Origin: Pseudomonas chlororaphis subsp. aurantiaca
GTDB taxonomy: Bacteria > Pseudomonadota > Gammaproteobacteria > Pseudomonadales > Pseudomonadaceae
Direction: 5' to 3'
Length of the DNA stretch: 64,000 bases
Assembly (NCBI RefSeq): GCF_013466605.1
Contig: NZ_CP059162.1
Location: forward strand, 1,550,001-1,614,000
The position numbers and the translations under genes are program-made. Positions 54,980 to 64,000 of the stretch are shown piece after piece. Position 1 is the first letter of the stretch. Each line of letters opens with the position of its first letter. The notes below the pieces were generated by a model. The model saw nothing but the letters and a program-made list of their open reading frames with translations. It did no database searches and was not told the DNA's origin.

Positions 54980-55246
54980 ACGAGGGGGTAAAAGAAGGGG
55001 GTAAAAAATAAAGACGGCGGGGTAATGATTTTTTTGCTTGAGGGGATGTTTTTATTGGGAGGGTAGTATTTGTTTTTTGAAGAAGGCGATGGATTTTTTA
55101 TTGTTTTAAGTTCTTTTTGCCGAAGAGTGGAAGTTGCGGTGTCCGATAGGCAGTTCGGTTCCACCCAAGCCTGATCGAGACTGTCATGCAAGTGGCGAGC
55201 GCACCCATGTTGCAAGGCCGCTCGCAATGCCGGGGAATCGACGCGA
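54980..55246. other. Strand-skewed AT-rich gap
   Basis: 267 bp with no gene. From about 54980 to 55125 the + strand is made of G, T and A with very few C's (runs such as GGGGGTAAAAGAAGGGGG and GATTTTTTT). It differs strongly from neighbouring sequence. Possibly the old upstream region of the autotransporter. Confidence 0.5.
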
Positions 55247-56161
55247 TCAGCGATCCGCCAGTTCCTGGGGCGAAGCGACCCGGGCTCCCGGTTTGAGTAC
55301 CAGCCACAAGGCCGCGCCGATCAGTACGCCGCCATACACGTGGGCCATGGACAGCGGCTCGTCCAGCAGCAACGCGCCCCACAACACCCCGAACGGCGGG
55401 ATCATGAAGGTCACGGTCATCGACTTGACCGGGCCGATCGAGCTCAGCAGGCGGAAATACAGGATGTAGGCAAAGGCGGTGCAGGCCAGTCCCAGGCCCA
55501 GCAACGACAGCCAGACGTTCCAGCCGCCCCAGCTGGCGGGCGGCTGGCTGATGGCGCTGTAGGCGAAGACCGGCAGCAGGAACAGGCTGGCGCCGAGCAT
55601 GCTGCCCAGGGCCGAGAGGCGACTGTCGAGGCCGCCGGCCTGGTCCAGCCAGCGCCGCGCGAGGAAGCCGGCGAAGCCGTAGCAGGTGGTGGCGAGCAGG
55701 CAGGCCAGCGCGCCCAGCAGCAGTTCCAGGTCGAATGTCATGGGGCCGGCGCGGGTCAGGATGCCCACGCCGAACAGGCCCAGGCTGACTCCGGCGATTT
55801 TTGTCGAGGTCAGTTTCTCGTGGAAGAACAGCCCGCCGATCAGCACGCCCATCAAGGGCGTGGTGGCATTGAAGATCGCCGAATAACCGGCCGGCAGCAC
55901 CAGGGCCGCCACCGAATACATAGTGGCGGGGATGCCGGAGTTGATCACGCCGAGCAGCAGCACGGTCTTGAACTTGCCCTGGAAGTCCCAGCTGATGCGC
56001 ATCAGCGCGAGGATCACCAGCAGGCCGGTGGCGGCGATGGAGACGCGAAAGAATGCCGTGGGAATGCTGCCGATCACTGGAGCGATGATGCGCATGAACA
56101 GAAAACTCGCGCCCCAGATCGCGGCCAGGGACAACAAACGCAGGGTATCGACAAGTCTCAC
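55247..56161 (-). CDS. EamA/DMT-family transporter
   Basis: 304 aa. Ten transmembrane helices in two EamA repeats ([20 protein letters not shown] at the start). Start GTG 56161 with AAAGGAGTT upstream. Substrate unknown. Not adjacent in operon to other genes. Confidence 0.88.
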   Translation of the reverse strand: MRLVDTLRLLSLAAIWGASFLFMRIIAPVIGSIPTAFFRVSIAATGLLVILALMRISWDFQGKFKTVLLLGVINSGIPATMYSVAALVLPAGYSAIFNATTPLMGVLIGGLFFHEKLTSTKIAGVSLGLFGVGILTRAGPMTFDLELLLGALACLLATTCYGFAGFLARRWLDQAGGLDSRLSALGSMLGASLFLLPVFAYSAISQPPASWGGWNVWLSLLGLGLACTAFAYILYFRLLSSIGPVKSMTVTFMIPPFGVLWGALLLDEPLSMAHVYGGVLIGAALWLVLKPGARVASPQELADR

Positions 56162-56358
56162 GGCGCAACTCCTTTGACGGCCCCTGCAACGGCCCTTTTT
56201 TCGGCAGGGCGAGAGTGTTGCCGAGAGACGGGGCGCGAGCAATCGCTATCTTGCGGTCGAATTGGCGGGATCCTTCTATCCACGGAAAAATTGCACTTCT
56301 CCTGCACCCGGTTCACTGGCTAAGCTCAGGCTTCTCGAATTCCCGCAGAGGTCTCACC

Positions 56359-58080
56359 ATGCCGCAGAAATGGCCCGCCGCCGATATCGCTCGAACGATC
56401 CTCGATGGCTTCGACGATTACCGCGAGCACTTTCGCCAGATCACCGACGGTGCCCGGGCGCGCTTCGAACAGGCGCAGTGGCAGGAGGCGCAGAAGGCCT
56501 CGGCGGCGCGGATCAACCTGTATGAGGAAAAGGTCAGCGAGACCGTGGAGCGGCTGCGCACGACTTTCGACCTGGAAACCCTGCTCGACGTCAATCAGTG
56601 GCCGCTGGTGAAAAGCGCCTATATCAGCCTGATCGACCTGCGCTTCGACGATGAGTTGTCCGAGACCTGGTACAACTCGGCCTTCTGCGGTCTGTTCAGC
56701 CACGACCTGATCAGCGACGGCTGCATGTTCATCCACACCACGCGGCCGAGCCTGCGCCGCGCCCGGGCTGCTCAGACCCGTACCTACCGGCCGCAAGGTC
56801 ATCTGTCGACGATGCTCGAACAGATCTTCGTCGACTACAGCTTCAGCGAGGCCTATGCCGACCTGCCCGGCGACTTGCGGCGCCTGGAGTCGCAGTTGCG
56901 GGAGAACCTGCCGGACTGGGTGTGCAAGGACCCGGAACTGGCGGTGGAGCTGTTTTCCTCGGTGCTGTACCGCAACAAGGGCGCCTACCTGGTGGGCCGC
57001 ATCTATACCCACGACGAGCAGTGGCCGCTGGTGATTCCACTGCTGCATCGCGAAGGGCGGGGCATCCAGATCGACGCGTTGATCACCGACGAAGCCGAGG
57101 TGTCGATCATCTTTTCCTTCACCCGCTCCTATTTCATGGTCGACGTGCCGGTGCCGGCGGAGTTCATCGGTTTCCTCAAGCGCATCCTGCCGGGCAAGCA
57201 CATCGCCGAGCTGTACACCTCCATCGGTTTCTACAAGCATGGCAAGTCCGAGTTCTACCGGGCGCTGATCAACCACCTGGCCAACACCGACGACCAGTTC
57301 ATCATGGCCCCGGGCGTGCGCGGCATGGTCATGAGCGTGTTCACCCTGCCGGGCTTCAACACCGTGTTCAAGATCATCAAGGACCGCTTCTCGCCGTCGA
57401 AAAACGTCGACCGCGCCACGGTGATCGAGAAGTACCGCCTGGTGAAAAGCGTCGACCGGGTCGGGCGCATGGCCGATACCCAGGAGTTCGCCGATTTCCG
57501 CTTTCCCCTGGGCAAGTTCGATCCGGCGTGCCTGGCGGAGTTGCTGGAAGTGGCGCCGTCGACGGTGTCGGTGGAGGGCGATACGGTGCTGATCCGCCAC
57601 TGCTGGACCGAGCGGCGCATGACCCCGCTCAACCTCTACCTGGACCACGCCAACCCGGCCCAGGTGCGCGAGGCGCTGGACGACTACGGCCTGGCGATCA
57701 AGCAGCTGGCCGCAGCGAATATCTTCCCCGGCGACATGCTGCTGAAGAACTTCGGCGTCACCCGCCATGGCCGGGTGGTGTTCTACGACTACGACGAGAT
57801 CTGCTTTCTCACTGAAGCCAACTTCCGCCACATCCCGGCGCCGCGCACCCCGGAGGACGAGATGGCTTCCGAGCCCTGGTATTCCATCGGCCCGCTGGAC
57901 GTGTTCCCCGAGGAGTTCCCGCCGTTCCTGTTCGCCGACGCCGGGCAGCGCAAGCTGTTCGACCAGCTGCACGGCGAGCTGTACAACGCCGATTACTGGA
58001 AAGGCCTGCAGGACGCCATTCGCGCCGGCAAGGTGATCGATGTGTTCCCGTACCGGCGCAAGGACCGGGACAACGAATAA
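56359..58080 (+). CDS. aceK: Isocitrate dehydrogenase kinase/phosphatase
   Basis: 573 aa, usual length. Switches isocitrate dehydrogenase off and on to set flow between the TCA cycle and glyoxylate shunt. Clear AceK sequence throughout ([29 protein letters not shown] segment, [18 protein letters not shown]). Monocistronic here, not next to aceA/aceB. Confidence 0.95.
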   Translation: MPQKWPAADIARTILDGFDDYREHFRQITDGARARFEQAQWQEAQKASAARINLYEEKVSETVERLRTTFDLETLLDVNQWPLVKSAYISLIDLRFDDELSETWYNSAFCGLFSHDLISDGCMFIHTTRPSLRRARAAQTRTYRPQGHLSTMLEQIFVDYSFSEAYADLPGDLRRLESQLRENLPDWVCKDPELAVELFSSVLYRNKGAYLVGRIYTHDEQWPLVIPLLHREGRGIQIDALITDEAEVSIIFSFTRSYFMVDVPVPAEFIGFLKRILPGKHIAELYTSIGFYKHGKSEFYRALINHLANTDDQFIMAPGVRGMVMSVFTLPGFNTVFKIIKDRFSPSKNVDRATVIEKYRLVKSVDRVGRMADTQEFADFRFPLGKFDPACLAELLEVAPSTVSVEGDTVLIRHCWTERRMTPLNLYLDHANPAQVREALDDYGLAIKQLAAANIFPGDMLLKNFGVTRHGRVVFYDYDEICFLTEANFRHIPAPRTPEDEMASEPWYSIGPLDVFPEEFPPFLFADAGQRKLFDQLHGELYNADYWKGLQDAIRAGKVIDVFPYRRKDRDNE

Positions 58081-58098
58081 GCCTGCACCGCGCGCCCC

Positions 58099-58232
58099 TG
58101 TAGCCACTGGCCAAGCCTGCGTCCGAAGACGAAGTCCGCGCAAAACCGCTGCTCGCGGTACATCAGGAATACTTGGGACGCAGGTTTTACGACAGCTTCG
58201 CAGCCGAACGCAGGCTACGCCAGCGGCTACAA
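58099..58232. repeat. Diverged REP-type inverted pair (copy 5)
   Basis: Arms TGTAGCCACTGGCCAAGCCT and AGGCTACGCCAGCGGCTACA resemble the set but have several changes. Between aceK and hrpA, same strand. Confidence 0.65.
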
Positions 58233-58301
58233 GGATCTCGTTCGCTCGTTAAATCTGCGACAATCCGCCCCCTGCATAAATAGACGACCCTTGCGTACCC
58301 G

Positions 58302-61300
58302 ATGACTTCCGAATCGCCTGCAATCGACCAACTGCTGAAAAACCTCGACCAAGCCATGCTCGCCGACCGCCACCGGTTGCGCCGGCAGCTGCTTGAGCTG
58401 CGCAAGAAGCCCGACGAGGCCAAGCTTGGGCAGTGGGTCGAACGCATGCAGGCGTCCTGCGCCCAGGTGGCGGCGCGGCGCGCCAGCGTGCCGTCGATTC
58501 GCTACGACGACAGCCTGCCGATCGCAGCCAAGCGCGACGAAATCAAGGCGGCGCTGCAAAAGCACCAGGTGCTGATCATCGCTGGCGAAACCGGCTCGGG
58601 TAAAACCACCCAGTTGCCGAAGATCTGCCTGGAAATCGGTCGCGGCCAGCATGGCCTGATCGGTCATACCCAGCCCCGGCGGATCGCCGCGCGCAGCGTG
58701 GCCAGCCGGGTCGCCGAAGAGCTGGCGACGCCGCTAGGAGCCCTGGTGGGTTATCAGGTGCGCTTCGAGGACCAGAGCGACTCGAACACCCTGATCAAGC
58801 TGATGACCGACGGCATCCTGCTGGCGGAAACCCAGAACGACCGCTACCTGGAGCGCTACGACACGATCATCGTCGACGAAGCCCACGAACGCAGCCTGAA
58901 CATCGACTTCCTGCTGGGCTACCTGAAGACCCTGCTGCCGCGGCGTCCGGACCTCAAGGTCATCATCACTTCGGCGACCATCGACTTGGAGCGCTTCTCC
59001 AAGCATTTCGACGACGCGCCGATCGTCGAGGTCTCCGGTCGCACCTTCCCGGTGGAAACCTGGTACCGCCCGCTGACCCTGGAGCAGGACGAAGAGGGCA
59101 ACCGGGTCGAGGACGACCTGACGGTGGACCAGGCGATCCTCGCCACCCTCGATGAAATCGCCGCCCATGAGCGCAGCGAGCGCCGCAGCCCGGGTGACGT
59201 GCTGGTGTTCCTGCCGGGCGAGCGGGAGATTCGCGACGCCGCCGAAATGCTGCGCAAGGCCCAGCTCAAGCACACTGAAATCCTGCCGCTGTATGCGCGC
59301 CTGTCGCCGGCCGAGCAACAGCGGATCTTCCAGTCGCACCCGGGCCGTAGAGTCGTACTGGCGACCAACGTCGCCGAGACCTCGCTGACCGTGCCGGGCA
59401 TCCGCTACGTGATCGACAGCGGCACCGCGCGCATCAGCCGCTACAGCTACCGGGCCAAGGTCCAGCGCCTGCCCATCGAGGCGATTTCCCAGGCCAGCGC
59501 CAACCAGCGTAAAGGCCGCTGCGGCCGGGTCGAGCCGGGCATCTGCGTGCGCCTGTACAGTGAAGAGGATTTCAACGGTCGTCCGCAGTTCACCGACCCG
59601 GAGATCCTGCGCACCAACCTGGCGGCGGTGATCCTGCAGATGCTCCATCTGCGCCTCGGTGAAATCACCGCGTTTCCCTTTATCGAGCCGCCGGACGGCA
59701 AGGCCATCAGCGACGGTTTCAACCTGCTGCAAGAACTCTCGGCGGTGGACCGCAACAGCCAGCTGACGCCGCTGGGCCGCCAGTTGGCGCGGTTGCCGGT
59801 AGACCCGCGCATGGGCCGCATGCTGCTGGAAGCGGCGAAGCTGGGCAGCCTGCAGGAAGTGCTGATCGTCGCCAGCGCCATGTCGATCCAGGACCCGCGC
59901 GAGCGGCCGCCGGAGCGCCAGCAGGCGGCCGACCAGGCCCACGCGCAATGGAAGGACGCCGACTCGGATTTCGCCGGGCTGGTCAATCTGTGGCGGGGTT
60001 TCGAAGAGCAGCGCCAGGCGCTGACCGCCAGCCCGCTGCGTAACTGGTGCCGCAAGAATTTCCTCAACTACATGCGCCTGCGCGAGTGGCGCGACTCCCA
60101 CCGCCAGTTGAGCCTGATCTGTCGCGACCTGCAGCTGAGCTTGAACAAGGAGCCGGCCGACTATCCGAAACTGCACAAGGCGGTACTGGTCGGCCTGCTG
60201 AGCCAGATCGGCCAGAAGACCGAGGAGGGTGATTACCTCGGTGCCCGTCAGCGGCGCTTCTGGGTGCACCCGTCGTCCGGGCTGGGCAAGAAGCGTCCGC
60301 AGTGGCTGATGACCGCCGAGCTGGTGGAAACCACCAAGCTTTATGCGCGCATGGTGGCGAAGATCGAACCGGACTGGATCGAGCCACTGGCCGGGCACCT
60401 GATCAAGAAGAACCACTTCGAACCCCATTGGGAGAAGAAGCGCGGGCAGGTGGTGGCCTACGAGCAGATCACCCTGTTCGGCCTGATCGTGGTCGGCCGC
60501 CGCCCGGTGCATTACGGCCCGGTGGACCCGGTGGTGTCGCGCGAGCTGTTTATCCGCGAAGGCCTGGTGCGTGGCGAGATCCAGTCGAAGGCCAAGTGCC
60601 TGAGTGCCAACACGCGCTTGCTGGAACAGCTCGACGAACTGGAGGCCAAGGCCCGGCGCCGCGACATCCTCGCCGACGAGGAAACCCTGTTCGCCTTCTA
60701 CGACGCGCGCCTGCCGGCGGAAATCCACCAGACCGCGACCTTCGACAGCTGGTACCGGGTGCACAGCCAGAAAGACCCGCAACTGCTGATCATGCGCGAG
60801 GAAGACGTGCTGGCCCGCGAGGCCAGCGAAGTCACCGCCATGCAGTACCCGGATACCTTGCAGATCGGCGATCTGGAACTGGCCCTGAGTTACCACTTCG
60901 AGCCTAACCACCCAAGGGACGGCGTAACCCTGCGGGTGCCGGCGCCGCTGCTGCCGGCCTTGCCCGCCGAGCGTCTTGAATGGCTGGTGCCGGGGTTGGT
61001 GGAAGCCAAGTGCATCGCCCTGGTGCGCAACCTGCCCAAGGCGCTGCGCAAGAACTTCGTGCCGGTGCCGGACTTCGTCAAGGCGGCCCTGGCGCGTATC
61101 GATTTCGCCCAGGGCTCGCTGCCCCAGGCGCTGGGGCGCGAGCTGCTGCGCATGACCGGTGCGCGGGTCAGCGACGAGGCCTGGGCCGAGTCGGCGCAAC
61201 AGGTGGAAAGCCACCTGCGGATGAACCTGGAAATCGTCGACGCCCAGGGCAAGTTCCTCGGCGAAGGCCGCGACCTGGCCGAGCTGACCGCGCGTTTCGC

Positions 61301-62213
61301 CGAAGCCAGCCAGGCCGCCCTGGCCGTGCCGCAAACCGCGAAAAGCCAGCAGCCGGTAGAGGCCAAGGTGTTCGCCGCGGTGGCGGAGAAAACCCAGCAG
61401 AAGATCGCCGGGCTGTCGATGACGGTGTATCCGGCGCTGATAGAAGAAGGCGGGACCGTCAAGGAAGGGCGTTTCTCCACCCCGGCCGAGGCCGAGTTCC
61501 AGCATCGCCGCGCCTTGCAGCGCCTGTTGCTGCAACAGCTGGCCGAGCCGGCCAAGTTCCTGCGCAACAAGCTGCCGGGGCTGACCGAGCTGGGCCTGCT
61601 GTATCGCGAACTGGGGCGTGTCGACGCCCTGGTGGAAGACATCCTGCTGGCCAGCCTCGACAGCTGCGTGCTGGAAGGCGAGGACAGCCTGCCCCGGGAC
61701 GGCGCCGGCCTGGCCTCGCTGGCCGAACGCAAGCGCGGCAGCTGGACCGAGCACGCCGAGCGCCTGGCGCGCCTGACCCTGGACATCCTCAAGCTCTGGC
61801 ATGGCCTGCAAAAGCGCTTCAAGGGCAAGATCGACCTGGCCCAGGCGGTGGCGCTGAACGACATCAAGTCGCAGCTTGGCCATCTGGTGTACCCGGGTTT
61901 TGTCCGCGAAACCCCGGCGCAGTGGCTCAAGGAACTGCCGCGTTACCTCAAGGCCGTCGAGCTGCGTTTCGAGAAACTCGGCAGCCAGGTGCAGAAGGAC
62001 CGGGTCTGGAGTACCGAACTGGCCGGCCTGTGGAACCAGTACCAGGCCCGCGCCGGCAAACACGCCCAGGAAGGCAAGCGCGACCCGCAGCTGGAGCTGT
62101 ACCGCTGGTGGCTGGAGGAATACCGGGTGTCGCTGTTCGCCCAGCAACTGGGCACCAAGGCGCCGATTTCCGACAAGCGCCTGAACAAGCAGTGGAGCCA
62201 GGTGGAAGCCTGA
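58302..62213 (+). CDS. hrpA: DEAH-box ATP-dependent RNA helicase HrpA
   Basis: 1303 aa, full length. Walker [15 protein letters not shown] in [15 protein letters not shown] in [12 protein letters not shown], and the QxxGRAGR-like motif [12 protein letters not shown]. Followed by HA2, OB and the long HrpA C-terminal domain (DUF3418). Acts on stalled ribosomes in E. coli. ATG 58302. Confidence 0.96.
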   Translation: MTSESPAIDQLLKNLDQAMLADRHRLRRQLLELRKKPDEAKLGQWVERMQASCAQVAARRASVPSIRYDDSLPIAAKRDEIKAALQKHQVLIIAGETGSGKTTQLPKICLEIGRGQHGLIGHTQPRRIAARSVASRVAEELATPLGALVGYQVRFEDQSDSNTLIKLMTDGILLAETQNDRYLERYDTIIVDEAHERSLNIDFLLGYLKTLLPRRPDLKVIITSATIDLERFSKHFDDAPIVEVSGRTFPVETWYRPLTLEQDEEGNRVEDDLTVDQAILATLDEIAAHERSERRSPGDVLVFLPGEREIRDAAEMLRKAQLKHTEILPLYARLSPAEQQRIFQSHPGRRVVLATNVAETSLTVPGIRYVIDSGTARISRYSYRAKVQRLPIEAISQASANQRKGRCGRVEPGICVRLYSEEDFNGRPQFTDPEILRTNLAAVILQMLHLRLGEITAFPFIEPPDGKAISDGFNLLQELSAVDRNSQLTPLGRQLARLPVDPRMGRMLLEAAKLGSLQEVLIVASAMSIQDPRERPPERQQAADQAHAQWKDADSDFAGLVNLWRGFEEQRQALTASPLRNWCRKNFLNYMRLREWRDSHRQLSLICRDLQLSLNKEPADYPKLHKAVLVGLLSQIGQKTEEGDYLGARQRRFWVHPSSGLGKKRPQWLMTAELVETTKLYARMVAKIEPDWIEPLAGHLIKKNHFEPHWEKKRGQVVAYEQITLFGLIVVGRRPVHYGPVDPVVSRELFIREGLVRGEIQSKAKCLSANTRLLEQLDELEAKARRRDILADEETLFAFYDARLPAEIHQTATFDSWYRVHSQKDPQLLIMREEDVLAREASEVTAMQYPDTLQIGDLELALSYHFEPNHPRDGVTLRVPAPLLPALPAERLEWLVPGLVEAKCIALVRNLPKALRKNFVPVPDFVKAALARIDFAQGSLPQALGRELLRMTGARVSDEAWAESAQQVESHLRMNLEIVDAQGKFLGEGRDLAELTARFAEASQAALAVPQTAKSQQPVEAKVFAAVAEKTQQKIAGLSMTVYPALIEEGGTVKEGRFSTPAEAEFQHRRALQRLLLQQLAEPAKFLRNKLPGLTELGLLYRELGRVDALVEDILLASLDSCVLEGEDSLPRDGAGLASLAERKRGSWTEHAERLARLTLDILKLWHGLQKRFKGKIDLAQAVALNDIKSQLGHLVYPGFVRETPAQWLKELPRYLKAVELRFEKLGSQVQKDRVWSTELAGLWNQYQARAGKHAQEGKRDPQLELYRWWLEEYRVSLFAQQLGTKAPISDKRLNKQWSQVEA

Positions 62214-62227
62214 TTTCTTGCCCCCCC

Positions 62228-62328
62228 TGTAGCCGCTGCCGCAGGCTGCGATCGACCGGAACGGTCGTGGCGATCGTTCCAACGCAGGAAGGCCTGCGGC
62301 CTTATCGCAGCCTGCGGCAGCGGCTACA
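62228..62328. repeat. REP-type inverted pair (copy 6)
   Basis: Exact core arms of copy 1, 60-65 bp apart, downstream of hrpA. The rest of the 340-bp gap to 62553 holds no gene; AGAGGA at 62542 is the site for the next start. Confidence 0.85.
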
Positions 62329-62553
62329 GCGATCTGTGATGGCGGCGATTACGCTTGCCGATGGGGCCAAACGCCGGCGTTTATGGCAAACTTCGCCGTT
62401 ATAAATGCCGGCCCCGCGGTTTTGAGCGTTCGCCGCCCGGGCAAAGCGGAATAAAGCGATGTCAGGTCCTATTCCGCCAGTCGGGATAGACCATTTACGG
62501 TTTGGTACGACGGTGCCAATACCTTCTGCCTGGAACAGAATAGAGGAACGACC

Positions 62554-63675
62554 GTGCATAACGTCGTCATCAGCGGCACTGGCCTGTACACCCCGGTCAA
62601 CAGCATCTCCAACGAAGAGCTGGTGGAGTCTTTCAACACCTACGTGCATCAGTTCAACGCCGACAACGCACAAGCGATCGAGCGCGGCGAGGTTCAGGCC
62701 CTGACCGAATCCAGCGCGGCCTTCATCGAGAAGGCCTCTGGCATCAAAAGCCGCTTTGTCATGGACAAGGACGGTATCCTCGACCCGCAGCGCATGACCC
62801 CGCGCCTGCCCGAGCGTTCCAACGACGAATGGTCGGTGCTCTGCCAGATGGCCATCGGCGCCGCCGAACAGGCCCTGCAACGCGCCGGCAAGACCGCCGC
62901 GGACATCGACGGGGTGATAGTCGCCTGCTCCAACCTGCAACGCGCCTACCCGGCCATCGCCATCGAAGTCCAGGAAGCCCTGGGCATCGCTGGTTTCGGT
63001 TATGACATGAACGTGGCCTGCTCCTCGGCCACCTTCGGCATCCAGGCCGCCTGCAACAGCGTGCAGCTGGGCCAGGCCCGGGCGATCCTGATGGTCAACC
63101 CGGAAGTCTGCACCGGCCACCTGAACTTCCGTGACCGCGACAGCCATTTCATCTTCGGCGACGCGGCCACCGCGGTGATTATCGAGCGGGCTGACCTGGC
63201 CACCTCGCCGTACCAGTTCGACATCATCAGCACCAAGCTGCTGACCAAGTTCTCCAACAATATCCGCAACAACTTCGGCTTCCTCAACCGCGCCGCGGAA
63301 GAGGGCATCGGCGCGCCGGACAAACTCTTCGTGCAGGAAGGCCGCAAGGTGTTCCGCGACGTCTGCCCGATGGTGGCGGAACTGATCGCCGAGCACCTGC
63401 AGGAAAACCAGTTGAACGTCAGCGACGTGAAGCGCTTCTGGCTGCACCAGGCCAACCTCAGCATGAACCACCTGATCGTCAAGAAGCTGCTGGGCCGCGA
63501 AGCCACCGAAGAGGAAGCCCCGGTGATTCTCGACACCTACGCCAACACCAGTTCGGCCGGTTCGGTGATCGCTTTCCACAAGAACCAGGACGACCTGACC
63601 AGCGGCTCGCTGGCGGTACTCAGCTCGTTCGGCGCCGGTTATTCGATTGGCAGTGTGCTTCTGCGCAAGCGTTGA
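62554..63675 (+). CDS. Beta-ketoacyl-ACP synthase III-like (FabH family)
   Basis: 373 aa, longer than canonical FabH (about 320). Cys in NVACSSATFG, His in FWLHQANLSM, Asn in YANTSSAGS. The neighbouring ECF gene and length match the P. aeruginosa PA3286 locus, whose product takes octanoyl-CoA from beta-oxidation into fatty acid synthesis. GTG start at 62554 with AGAGGA upstream. Confidence 0.88.
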   Translation: MHNVVISGTGLYTPVNSISNEELVESFNTYVHQFNADNAQAIERGEVQALTESSAAFIEKASGIKSRFVMDKDGILDPQRMTPRLPERSNDEWSVLCQMAIGAAEQALQRAGKTAADIDGVIVACSNLQRAYPAIAIEVQEALGIAGFGYDMNVACSSATFGIQAACNSVQLGQARAILMVNPEVCTGHLNFRDRDSHFIFGDAATAVIIERADLATSPYQFDIISTKLLTKFSNNIRNNFGFLNRAAEEGIGAPDKLFVQEGRKVFRDVCPMVAELIAEHLQENQLNVSDVKRFWLHQANLSMNHLIVKKLLGREATEEEAPVILDTYANTSSAGSVIAFHKNQDDLTSGSLAVLSSFGAGYSIGSVLLRKR

Positions 63676-63743
63676 CAGTCTTATGGATCGCAGCCGCTGA
63701 GCGCTGGCCGGCTGCGATCCCTGATTCCGATTACGAGGCATGA

Positions 63744-64000
63744 ATGTCCGCAGCTGACGACACGCAACTGCTTGAACGCCTGTTGGCCGGCGAGCAAAAG
63801 GCCTACAAGGAACTGGTCGGCACCTACCAGAGCGCGATGCGCGCCGTGGCCTACGCCATTGTCGGCCAGCGCCATGCCGACGAAGTGGTGCAGGATGCCT
63901 GGTTGTCGGTGGTGCGCAACCTGGCCGGTTTCCAGGGGCGTTCCAGCCTCAAGACCTGGCTGTTGACCATCACCGCCAACTCGGCGAAAAGCCGCTACAA
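63744..64000 (+). CDS. ECF sigma factor, N-terminal fragment
   Basis: 85 codons visible, running off the right edge. Sigma region 2 with the family pattern LLAGEQKAYKELVGTYQSAM, HADEVVQDAWLSVVRNLAGF and SSLKTWLLTITANSAKSRY. RNA polymerase sigma-70 family, ECF subfamily. Gap of 68 bp after the FabH-like gene. Target and anti-sigma are outside the window. Confidence 0.9.
   Translation, partial: MSAADDTQLLERLLAGEQKAYKELVGTYQSAMRAVAYAIVGQRHADEVVQDAWLSVVRNLAGFQGRSSLKTWLLTITANSAKSRY

Noticed and set aside
54898..55227. Minus-strand 109-aa protein
   Set aside because: Runs through the skewed AT-rich stretch and the autotransporter frame; low-complexity and no domain.

Overview
This is about 64 kb of a GC-rich gammaproteobacterial chromosome that I assign to Pseudomonas, most likely the fluorescens group (protegens/chlororaphis-like). 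The support is the mucA-mucB-mucD cluster without mucC, the gcvR/bcp/perM/bepA and dapA-bamC-MBL-purC-tRNA-Ser order, a FabH-like synthase next to an ECF sigma factor, and several paired REP-type repeats with arms beginning GTAGCCGCTGCCGCAGGC. Most of the window is ordinary core genome. Two stretches are accessory and decaying: about 10.9-18.1 kb and about 53.2-55.2 kb.

Layout. 0-10.8 kb: envelope stress (mucA end, mucB, mucD), outer-membrane biogenesis (BepA-like protease, bamC), redox (tusA-like, bcp), gcvR, dapA, an MBL hydrolase and purC. 10.8-14.3 kb: tRNA-Ser(CGA), an abortive-infection (Abi_C-type) gene cut at its 5' end by an IS3-family element whose transposase lacks the first catalytic Asp, then an orphan HPt protein and a convergent NarL/FixJ response regulator. 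14.3-18.1 kb: a ruined chaperone-usher fimbrial operon. The pilin is intact, chaperone 1 has two frameshifts, the usher is reduced to its ends, chaperone 2 is cut, and the adhesin is fused, headless and frameshifted at a 12-C tract. 18.1-26 kb: LysR regulators, CHMI isomerase, EamA and MFS (CynX/NimT-type) transporters and a cyanate locus (cynS, cynT, divergent cynR). 26-31.3 kb: eptA, a methyltransferase, RNase D with YcgL, and a hydroxyacid dehydrogenase. 31.4-41.3 kb: small housekeeping and hypothetical genes, including a peptidase-like protein without its metal site, a SPOUT methyltransferase, YajD-type HNH, a cNMP-binding protein, ptrB and a class II glutamine amidotransferase. 41.4-46.2 kb: LysR, MFS transporter and pxpABC (5-oxoprolinase). 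46.3-53.1 kb: vWA/MoxR pair, DUF748 protein, cysK, lpxO, a possible 54-aa peptide, EamA. 53.3-55 kb: a small fimbrial-like protein and an autotransporter pseudogene. 55.2-64 kb: EamA, aceK, hrpA, the FabH-like synthase and the start of an ECF sigma gene.

Functional links: mucABD and bamC/BepA serve envelope homeostasis; eptA and lpxO are two lipid A modification genes in one window; cynT supplies bicarbonate to cynS; pxpABC forms a translationally coupled unit probably served by the MFS gene. The two surface-appendage loci are both broken by internal deletions that left their ends in place. I found no clearly new system. The best leads are the dead IS in the Abi gene, the gutted fimbrial operon that still has an intact regulator and pilin, the poly-C tract, the degenerate peptidase and the 54-aa peptide.
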